Assembly: GCA_026395935.1 (NCBI GenBank)
Contig: JAPLXT010000029.1
Span: 1 to 10,599, forward strand
DNA: 10,599 nt
Direction of reading: 5' to 3'
Source: Candidatus Nomurabacteria bacterium
GTDB lineage: Bacteria > Patescibacteriota > Minisyncoccia > Phycocordibacterales > UBA9973
The notes below the pieces were generated by a model, which saw only the letters and a list, made by a program, of their open reading frames with translations, was not told the origin of the DNA and made no database searches. Positions 4,664 through 10,599 of the stretch are shown here, piece by piece; the stretch's first letter is position 1; each line of letters begins with the position of its first letter. The position numbers were made by a program, and so were the translations under genes.

Positions 4664-6062
4664 TCGTGAAGAGAACATCCTCACGTAAATAAGGAGCTGT
4701 AATCTGTAACCCTAATGGTAGTCCATCTTTCGTATTTCCTGATGGAATGGAAATAGCTGGAATACCTGCCAAGTTTGCTGGAGCTGAGAAGATGTCGCAC
4801 ATATACATAGACATAGGATCATTCATCTTATCCCCCAATTTAAACGCAGGGAAAGGAACTGTAGGAGTTATAATAGCATCTACCTCTTCAAATATTGAAA
4901 GCAATTCTTTGGCTATCATATCACGAACATTTATCGCCTTATTGTAATAAGCATCATAGTACCCATGAGAGAGAATGTATGTACCAAGTAAGATACGTCT
5001 TCGAACTTCCTTACCATAGCCTCCTCCTTTACTCTTTGAATACACACCATAAAGATCTGGGGCATCCTGTGAAAAACCGTAACGCATACCATCGTAGCGG
5101 GCCAAATTACTTGAAACTTCAGCTGGCATAATAATATAGTAAACAGCGAGAGAATACTGCATTGTTTTAGAATGAACATCCACTATTTCATATCCAGCCT
5201 TTTTAAGTTTCTCACAACTCTCTTCAAAATTTTTAATTACTACTTCATCTATACCGCCACCATTTAGAAAATCTCTAGGAACTCCTATTCTTTTTTTGAG
5301 TGGAGTTTTAGGAAAACCTAATTTAAATTCATCTGTGAGAGAAGTACTGTCGAGCGCATCTTTGCCACAAATAGAATTATAAAGTATTTCTACATCTTCT
5401 ATAGTTTTACCCATTGGACCAACCTGATCTAAAGAACTTCCCATAGCAATAATTCCATTACGCGAAACAGCCCCGTATGTAGGCTTCATTCCTACAAGAC
5501 CGCAGAAAGAAGATGGCTGACGAACAGACCCACATGTCTCAGTACCTAAAGAAACTAGAGCCATATTTGCAGCCACTGCGACTGCAGAGCCACCAGAAGA
5601 TCCACCTGGGACGCGAGTTGTATCAAACGGGTTACGAGTAACTCCATACGCTGAAGTTTCAGTCGATGAACCCATAGCAGAATCATCCATGTTTGTTCTA
5701 CCGAGAATAACGACTCCTTCTTTCTTTAATTTCATTATCACAAATGAATCGTAAACTGCCCTGTGACTTTCAAGTATTTTCGAAGCGGCGGAAGCAATAT
5801 GTCCCTCAAATAAAATATTATCCTTGATAGCAATTGGAATACCGGTCATCTTCGTTGCCGTTCCATTTTTAAACATTTCTTCAGCAATTTTTACTTGCGG
5901 CTCTATGTCATCTTTGAAAATTTCCAGATAAGCATTCAACTCTTCATTTTTCTCTTTTATAACTTCTAAATAAGCATCTACTAACTCACTCACTTTATAT
6001 TCACCATTTTTTAGTGAGTTATGTGCCTTTTCTATACTTAAATCTTTTAAATCAATTTTCAT
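4635..6062 (-). CDS. gatA: Asp-tRNA(Asn)/Glu-tRNA(Gln) amidotransferase subunit A
   Basis: Amidase subunit of GatCAB, which releases ammonia from glutamine so that misacylated Glu-tRNA(Gln) or Asp-tRNA(Asn) becomes Gln-tRNA or Asn-tRNA. The 475 residues match the family length. The amidase-signature triad is visible: Lys80 in GIPIAIKDN, cis-Ser155 in VPGGSSGGSA and nucleophile Ser179 in GTETCGSVRQPSSF. Downstream are GLVGMKPTYGAVSR, SSLDQVGPM, LSHGYYDAYYNKA, TPTVPFPAF and LAGIPAISIPSG. Cys177 replaces a Gly that is normally part of TGGS beside the nucleophile, and MDDSAMGSS replaces the usual MDEFAMGSS. The ATG lies 1 nt after the gatC stop (TAAAATG), so the two are coupled. gatB is not in this window and must be elsewhere. 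Confidence 0.95.
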   Translation of the reverse strand: MKIDLKDLSIEKAHNSLKNGEYKVSELVDAYLEVIKEKNEELNAYLEIFKDDIEPQVKIAEEMFKNGTATKMTGIPIAIKDNILFEGHIASAASKILESHRAVYDSFVIMKLKKEGVVILGRTNMDDSAMGSSTETSAYGVTRNPFDTTRVPGGSSGGSAVAVAANMALVSLGTETCGSVRQPSSFCGLVGMKPTYGAVSRNGIIAMGSSLDQVGPMGKTIEDVEILYNSICGKDALDSTSLTDEFKLGFPKTPLKKRIGVPRDFLNGGGIDEVVIKNFEESCEKLKKAGYEIVDVHSKTMQYSLAVYYIIMPAEVSSNLARYDGMRYGFSQDAPDLYGVYSKSKGGGYGKEVRRRILLGTYILSHGYYDAYYNKAINVRDMIAKELLSIFEEVDAIITPTVPFPAFKLGDKMNDPMSMYMCDIFSAPANLAGIPAISIPSGNTKDGLPLGLQITAPYLREDVLFTIGKDFEKLV

Positions 6063-6063
6063 T

Positions 6064-6351
6064 TTATAAAATTTGTTTTACTTTTAAGAAACCATTCTCT
6101 CTTGCTGGGGCTTGTTTTAATATTTTGTCAGTATATTCCGAAGCTTTATTGGTAACAATATCTTCTCTTAAAATATTAATTGGTTCATCCGTTACTTCTC
6201 CGTGCTCCATATCAAGAGTTTCGGAAACTTCTTGTATCTGACCCACATACGAAAGAATAGGGCCAAAACTATCCCCAATTTCTTTCATCTCCTTTTCGTC
6301 CATATCTATACGGGCCATGAGAGCCAACTTTTTAATAACTTCTATATCCAT
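6064..6351 (-). CDS. gatC: Asp-tRNA(Asn)/Glu-tRNA(Gln) amidotransferase subunit C
   Basis: Small GatCAB subunit that wraps around and stabilises GatA. The 95 residues show the family pattern: KKLALMARIDMDEKEM near the N-terminus, a helix ending ILSYVGQIQEVSETLD (residues 32-47), INILREDIV (58-66) and the C-terminal QAPARENGFLKVKQIL, matching the usual nAP-x-Dg-f-V-x-vl ending. It lies directly upstream of gatA with a 1-nt gap. Its ATG is 18 nt beyond the ligA stop and is preceded by an extended -10 box, so it probably begins a separate transcript. There is no Shine-Dalgarno sequence. Confidence 0.93.
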   Translation of the reverse strand: MDIEVIKKLALMARIDMDEKEMKEIGDSFGPILSYVGQIQEVSETLDMEHGEVTDEPINILREDIVTNKASEYTDKILKQAPARENGFLKVKQIL

Positions 6352-6366
6352 AACTAGAGAATAGCA
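6352..6366 (-). promoter_or_regulatory. Extended -10 promoter of gatCA, leaderless type
   Basis: On the minus strand TGC (6366-6364) and TATTCT (6363-6358) form an extended -10. Six bases, CTAGTT, then lead to the gatC ATG at 6351, the same spacing seen before prfB. No good -35 is visible; the region upstream is the end of ligA. Confidence 0.45.
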
Positions 6367-6369
6367 TAT

Positions 6370-8388
6370 TTACAATATTTTTAGAAACTCGTCTTCAATG
6401 AGAGTTCTCACTCCGATTTTTTTTGCTTCATCGTATTTACTACCTGGCTCTGCTCCAACGACTATATAGTCCGTCTTATTTGAGACAGAAGAAGATACCC
6501 TACCCCCTTCTTTAATAATCATTTTTTTAGCGTCATCTCTAGATAAGGTTTTTAAAGTTCCTGTTAAAACAAATATTTTATCTTTAAGTTTAAAAGTTCC
6601 CTTTAAAGATGTGTTATCAATAATAACTCCATTTTTAAACAACTTATCCATAAAAGCTAAATTTTCTTTTTGTTTAAAATATTCATATATACTCTTACTC
6701 ACTACAGGTCCAATATTTTCTATATTATTTATACTCTCTTCACTTGCTTTTGATATCTCGGTAAGAGAACCAAAATGATTAGCTAGATCGTGGGAAGTCT
6801 GCTCCCCTACGTGAATAATACCAAGGGCATATATGAATCTCCAAAGTAGAACTTTCTTATGAATATCAATAGATTTAATAATATTGTCGGCAGATTTTTC
6901 GCCAAACCTTTCGAGGCCAGAAAGATCAACTTTTTCAAGTGTAAATAAATCTGCAGCATCAGTGATAAGCCCTTCGTCTTTTAATCTATCCAAAATTTTA
7001 GGACCTATCTCGTAAATTTCAAATATATTTACAAAGTGCTGCATGCCTCTTCTGCTTCTTGCAGAGCAGTTTTTGTTTGTGCAGTAATAAGCCACGGAGG
7101 AAGATAAAGCTGGCGAAGAATTACTCGAGACAGCTTTTTTTCTTTCTATCACAGATCCACACACCGGGCAATTCTCTGGCATTTTAAATTTCTTTTCTTT
7201 ACCAGTACGCATATTTGTAAGTACTTCTACAACTTCAGGGATAACATCGCCAGCTTTTTGAATAACAACAGTATCGCCCACTCTTATATCAAGACGTTCT
7301 ATCTGATCCATATTGTGTAATGTTGCTTTTGAAATAGTCGAGCCAGCAACCAAAGTCGAATTAAAGTGTGCCAGTGGAGTCATCACGCCTGTTCTTCCAA
7401 CATTCACAGTTATATCTGTTACTACTGTTGTCGCTCTTTCAGCCTCGTATTTATACGCAGTCATATATCTTGGCGCCTTACCCACATACCCCAAACTTTC
7501 TTGTATCTCTAAATTATCAATAGATATAACCATACCATCAGTACCATAAGGAAGACCTGCTCGTACTTTTCCAATCTCTTTTATAAAAGAAAAGACTTCT
7601 TTTAAATTCTTGGCCTTTTTATCATATGGAGCAATTTGAAAACCAATATCTTTCAAAATTTTATGCTTATCGCTGTGGTTAGAAATACTTGTAGGATATT
7701 GTGCTATATCCCAAGCAAAAAAATCAAGATTCCTCTCCTTTACTATTTGCGGATCAAGCTGACGGAGACTTCCAGCTGCAGCGTTACGAGTATTTGCAAA
7801 AATTGTCTTACCAGATTCTTCTTGTTTTTTATTTAATTTCTCCCACGCCTTTTTCGTCATCACAACTTCACCACGAACTTCAATGTCGCCCTTGATATCG
7901 CTATCCAATCGAAGTGGTATAGATGAAATCATTTTTAAATTTTCGGTTACATCCTCCCCTATCCATCCATCTCCTCTCGTGGCACCTTTTATAAACACTC
8001 CATCTTTATAGTGGAGCGAGGCTGTCAAACCATCAAGCTTCACTTCACAAAAATAATTTAAAGAATGGGAACTCTCTAAAATTTTTGAGATACGAGTTTC
8101 CCAATCTGTAATCTCTTCTTCAGAAAAAACATCATTCAAAGAAAGCATTCTTATGTCATGCTTCACTTTTTGGAAACTCGGTAGAGGTTTGCCCGCTACT
8201 CTATTTATAGCGCTATTTGGATCGAGATATTCGGGATATTTACTTTCAAGATCTTTAAGCTCGCGAGATAAGGACTCATATACATCATCGGTAACTTTCG
8301 GGTTATTCTTCTCATGATATTCAGAGCGAAGACGAGAAATCTCTTTCCGAAGTTTAACTATTCGGTTTTTTATTTTTGGATCTTTCAT
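6370..8388 (-). CDS. ligA: NAD+-dependent DNA ligase
   Basis: Seals nicks during replication and repair using NAD+. The 672 residues have the full family layout: domain Ia (about 1-75, with YH at 24-25), adenylation domain with motif I CEVKLDG (Lys117), TRGDGWIGEDVT (137-148), EVRGEV (170-175) and FANTRNAAAGSLRQLD (197-212), an OB fold with ATLHN (355-359) and GDTVVIQKAGDVIPEV (371-386), a four-Cys zinc site (C407, C410, C436, C441), helix-hairpin-helix repeats (about 450-570) and a BRCT domain (about 597-672). Motif V Lys is present (AYKY, Lys313). Motif IV reads DGMVISID, with Ser289 where most family members have Lys. FANT replaces the usual FANP. The ATG is 2 nt after the stop of the PilX-like gene, so it is probably cotranscribed with the pilins. 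Confidence 0.96.
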   Translation of the reverse strand: MKDPKIKNRIVKLRKEISRLRSEYHEKNNPKVTDDVYESLSRELKDLESKYPEYLDPNSAINRVAGKPLPSFQKVKHDIRMLSLNDVFSEEEITDWETRISKILESSHSLNYFCEVKLDGLTASLHYKDGVFIKGATRGDGWIGEDVTENLKMISSIPLRLDSDIKGDIEVRGEVVMTKKAWEKLNKKQEESGKTIFANTRNAAAGSLRQLDPQIVKERNLDFFAWDIAQYPTSISNHSDKHKILKDIGFQIAPYDKKAKNLKEVFSFIKEIGKVRAGLPYGTDGMVISIDNLEIQESLGYVGKAPRYMTAYKYEAERATTVVTDITVNVGRTGVMTPLAHFNSTLVAGSTISKATLHNMDQIERLDIRVGDTVVIQKAGDVIPEVVEVLTNMRTGKEKKFKMPENCPVCGSVIERKKAVSSNSSPALSSSVAYYCTNKNCSARSRRGMQHFVNIFEIYEIGPKILDRLKDEGLITDAADLFTLEKVDLSGLERFGEKSADNIIKSIDIHKKVLLWRFIYALGIIHVGEQTSHDLANHFGSLTEISKASEESINNIENIGPVVSKSIYEYFKQKENLAFMDKLFKNGVIIDNTSLKGTFKLKDKIFVLTGTLKTLSRDDAKKMIIKEGGRVSSSVSNKTDYIVVGAEPGSKYDEAKKIGVRTLIEDEFLKIL

Positions 8389-8390
8389 AA

Positions 8391-8882
8391 TTAATAATTG
8401 ACTTCAATAGCACGTTCAACGGTTCTACTATTACTTTTCTTACATATATTATAACCCATAGCTTGTACTCTTGTAGAAATAGAAACGTCGGACTCTGTTT
8501 TAGTCACATTAATACGAAAACATTTTTTATTCAAATTTTCATCTGCCAAAATTAAATTGTAACTAGTTACTCTATTATTGGTAACATGTGGAGTAAAGGA
8601 TAGAGGGATTCCAGGGTTTAAAGAATCCGTAGGGTCCGAACCACAAGTCTCATTGACTGGTATGTTTGTCATATTATATTCATTATCAGCATACAATGCA
8701 CACTCTGAGCCAATATCTGCCTGATAGAAGGCTGCTGTAGAATCGCGAGCGACAGAAGAAAGAATTAACTGTTTGTAAGCGGCATTTGATAAACCTATAG
8801 TAATCATAGAAATAATACCGACTACAACCACCGTAAATAGTATCGCATATCCTCCATTCTTTTTTTTCTTAAAAATTTTCAT
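8391..8882 (-). CDS. PilX-like minor pilin or pilus assembly protein
   Basis: A 163-residue protein with a basic N-terminus (KIFKKKKNGG), one hydrophobic helix (about 12-33), and the sequence RDSTAAFYQADIGSECALYAD (46-66), a block typical of PilX N-terminal-domain proteins. A class III-like prepilin cleavage could fall after Gly10 or Gly11, but the Glu5 of ordinary pilins is missing, as is usual for PilX/GspK-type proteins. Four Cys (61, 80, 121, 147) could form two disulfides outside the cell. It probably sits at the tip of a type IV pilus as part of the minor-pilin complex encoded by the neighbouring genes. The start ATG lies 1 nt after the remnant stop of the PilV-like gene, and the stop is 2 nt before ligA. 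Confidence 0.78.
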   Translation of the reverse strand: MKIFKKKKNGGYAILFTVVVVGIISMITIGLSNAAYKQLILSSVARDSTAAFYQADIGSECALYADNEYNMTNIPVNETCGSDPTDSLNPGIPLSFTPHVTNNRVTSYNLILADENLNKKCFRINVTKTESDVSISTRVQAMGYNICKKSNSRTVERAIEVNY

Positions 8883-8883
8883 T

Positions 8884-9382
8884 TTATTTTTGCCAATTCA
8901 AAAGATAAACTGTTAAAACCTGAGTTCTTGGTGTTGTAGCATTACCATTTAGCCACTCCTGTATAATTATAGAAAAGATTTCCTCCAGTGTCATCGTATT
9001 TTAAATAAGGACAATTTAAACCACAATTACTAATATCAGATCCAGTTAAATCACCTACCTTAAAAGTATCCATAGATAAGTAACAACCTCCTGTAGAAAA
9101 ACATTTATCTAGTGGATAACCATATCTTTCTAAGAATTTATCCCAACCTCCACTTCCATCTTTGATCTGGAAAGCAATAGTATCACGGCTATTTCTGATA
9201 GAGTCAATCGCTTCTTGTAGGAGATAATTGGCGGTAATTTCATTGTTAGAATATCTAGCAGAAGCTGCACTCGAAGCAGTAATGCCTAACATAGATGAAA
9301 CAGAAATAGTCAAAATGAAAATTGCTACCATCGCTTCTACAATTGTAAAACCTTTATTCATTTGTTTCTTGTATTTATTCAT
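8884..9382 (-). pseudogene. PilV/GspI-like minor pilin, frameshifted near its 3' end
   Basis: From ATG 9382 an intact reading of 146 residues runs to TAA at 8944-8942. It begins with a prepilin leader, cleavage after Gly11, then FTIVEAMVAIFILTISV with the required Glu at +5, giving a PilV/GspI-type minor pilin with Cys at 94, 100, 120 and 124. The expected C-terminus is not in this frame. In the +1 frame, from about 8960 to TAA 8886-8884, the DNA reads EWLNGNATTPRTQ then VLTVYLLNWQK, which is the kind of ending these pilins have. That stop is 1 nt before the next gene, the same spacing as elsewhere in this operon. The stretch that usually follows the FYNYT block in this family is also missing, so a deletion with a frameshift is likely. 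It may be a pseudogene, a shortened working protein or an assembly error. Confidence 0.75.
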
Positions 9383-9383
9383 A

Positions 9384-9989
9384 TTATTTTTCTGCTGAAC
9401 GTTGCGAAGTCATTGTTTGGAGAGTAAAGGATTTAGAAATATTTTTATTCTTAATAGTCACAACTCCTTTTATTAAAATTTCTACACTAGGTTGAATAGT
9501 ATCATTAGTTTGGGAACCTTTCACAAAAAACTTTAACGTCTTTATATCGACATCAGGTGAAACAATCTCGGAACAAGGAGTCGTATTTATCTCACATCTC
9601 TCTAAACTGTTAGTTCCTGTAGCGTCATTTCTTGGTTTTAATTGATAAGAAACTCTAAGTGGAGCACCTAATGTTTGCTGTGGATTAAAAGCAATTATAT
9701 TCCCAGGTGTAGTTCCTAAGGGGCAATCAGTGGGAATTGGGCTGGCTAAATTAACAAATGATGTTGCACACTCATAATTAGTTCCCATGCGAAGCTCACG
9801 AGTCATATTTTCCATGGCAAAATTTACATTGTCCACCGTGATTCTAAGCTTCTGGGAAGCCTTCGATGAATTTGAAGATACAACTAGAGATCCTACTCCC
9901 ATCAACATAATAACAGTAAATAATGAAGTAGCGATCATTAGCTCTATAAGTGTGAACCCTTTATTTTCTTGTTTCTTTATGAATGTCAT
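9384..9989 (-). CDS. PilW/GspJ-like minor pilin
   Basis: A 201-residue prepilin with leader MTFIKKQENKG, predicted cleavage after Gly11 by the prepilin peptidase, and mature N-terminus FTLIELMIATSLFTVIM with Glu at +5. The following NVNFAMENMTRELRMGTNYEC (54-74) is characteristic of PilW/GspJ-type minor pilins. Cys at 74, 89, 132 and 139 may form extracellular disulfides. The C-terminal part has alternating hydrophobic strands, as in pilin beta-sheets. It is translated 1 nt after the upstream GspH-like gene and 1 nt before the PilV-like gene. No Shine-Dalgarno sequence is seen before the ATG, so translation probably depends on coupling. Exact assignment (GspJ or PilW) is uncertain; the pilin class is clear. 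Confidence 0.88.
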   Translation of the reverse strand: MTFIKKQENKGFTLIELMIATSLFTVIMLMGVGSLVVSSNSSKASQKLRITVDNVNFAMENMTRELRMGTNYECATSFVNLASPIPTDCPLGTTPGNIIAFNPQQTLGAPLRVSYQLKPRNDATGTNSLERCEINTTPCSEIVSPDVDIKTLKFFVKGSQTNDTIQPSVEILIKGVVTIKNKNISKSFTLQTMTSQRSAEK

Positions 9990-9990
9990 A

Positions 9991-10599
9991 TTATTGAATA
10001 CTTATTTGTCCAGTATTTTGAACAGAAATGGTTTTAGTCCTTTCTTTATCACCTGTTTGTCCATTTGAAATTACAATATTTACCCTAGAAGCAGTAACAC
10101 AATCACTACTTGCATTGGCTCTATAGCAAAAATAAGCTCTCGTATTTGGACGAGTGAAAATAATATCTATAGATCCTGCTACTTTTGAAACATCATCTAT
10201 TTGTAGTTCTTTTATATTATCAGCACTTGTAATATTAAATGATTCTATGCACTGATTACTACCATTACCACAAACATCATTCATGCTACCATTATCAGTA
10301 TATTTTTTAGTATCAGCAGTTGGAACAGAGAACATTAAAAATGATTTATTAGACCCTGACAAAGAACCCAACGGACTACTATCAACAGAGAAATGCATAC
10401 CATAACTATTTCTAAAATTGTCCCCAACAGCACGGGCACCAATAGCAAAACCCTGAGCCTTACGAATAGAGAGGGCTACATCGTCTGTAAGATTCTGCAA
10501 AGAGACGTTTGAATTAAAAGTACCATAATTAAAAATTACAGTAGTTGTAATTACAAGAAAAATAGAAATAACTACCATTAACTCTATCAAGGTTAATCC
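9991..10599 (-). CDS. GspH/FimT-like minor pilin (5' end beyond the window)
   Basis: Open to the window edge, giving 202 residues that begin inside the prepilin signature: GLTLIELMVVISIF, where the first Gly would be the residue before the cleavage site and Glu is at +5. Leu replaces the usual Phe at +1. The next segment, LTDDVALSIRKAQGFAIGAR (about residues 38-57 of the visible part), matches the GspH/FimT pattern of a helix with IRKAQ. The rest is predicted beta-rich with four Cys in two close pairs. The true ATG lies just outside the window; an internal TTG at 10590 is not a credible start because it would remove the leader. It is the first visible gene of a run of four pilins. Confidence 0.85.
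   Translation of the reverse strand, partial: GLTLIELMVVISIFLVITTTVIFNYGTFNSNVSLQNLTDDVALSIRKAQGFAIGARAVGDNFRNSYGMHFSVDSSPLGSLSGSNKSFLMFSVPTADTKKYTDNGSMNDVCGNGSNQCIESFNITSADNIKELQIDDVSKVAGSIDIIFTRPNTRAYFCYRANASSDCVTASRVNIVISNGQTGDKERTKTISVQNTGQISIQ

Noticed and set aside
4931..5179. 82-residue minus-strand open frame inside gatA, and similar plus-strand frames across 4.1-5.2 kb
   Set aside because: They lie wholly within well-supported genes in other frames and show no family motifs.
1..10599. CRISPR array, insertion sequence, prophage or multi-gene defence system
   Set aside because: No regularly spaced repeats, transposase or phage motifs were seen; the only HEPN-like gene has no toxin-antitoxin partner beside it.

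Overview
The window is AT-rich, tightly packed bacterial DNA that reads like a genome of the Candidate Phyla Radiation (Patescibacteria, probably a Parcubacteria-type lineage). The signs are a release factor 2 with a shortened N-terminus, tRNAs with no encoded CCA, almost no Shine-Dalgarno sequences, genes 1-2 nt apart, minor pilins of the style common in these genomes, and a small membrane protein with an RNKIAH motif. UGA acts as a stop (end of dapA), so the recoded UGA=Gly lineages are unlikely. The lineage call is an inference from style, not a database match.

Layout. At the left edge lies the N-terminal part of prfB (minus strand). It is divergent, across about 90 bp, from a plus-strand operon dapB-dapA-dapL. 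Together these three enzymes take aspartate semialdehyde and pyruvate to LL-diaminopimelate by the short aminotransferase route, which feeds peptidoglycan and possibly lysine. From about 3.3 to 4.0 kb is a tRNA block: two tRNA-Thr genes on the minus strand (CGU and GGU anticodons), then on the plus strand an initiator-like tRNA-Met(CAU), a second CAU tRNA, a decayed 5' copy of tRNA-Asp, and an intact tRNA-Asp(GUC). A strong bidirectional terminator closes the block.

Everything right of about 4.0 kb is on the minus strand. Read in the direction of transcription from the right edge it is: four type IV pilin-like genes (GspH/FimT-, PilW/GspJ-, PilV/GspI- and PilX-like), ligA only 2 nt downstream of the last pilin, then gatC-gatA (two subunits of the tRNA-dependent amidotransferase) behind its own apparent promoter, and finally a membrane-anchored protein with a HEPN-like C-terminus.

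The points most worth a second look are: a frameshift with a probable internal deletion in the PilV-like gene, whose original C-terminus is still readable in another frame; the truncated tRNA-Asp duplicate; a repeated promoter geometry (-10 box, 6-8 nt, then ATG) suggesting leaderless mRNAs; a LigA that has Ser where motif IV normally has Lys; the membrane HEPN-like protein; and unusual bases at conserved tRNA positions. I did not find a CRISPR array, an insertion sequence, a phage or a recognised defence system.
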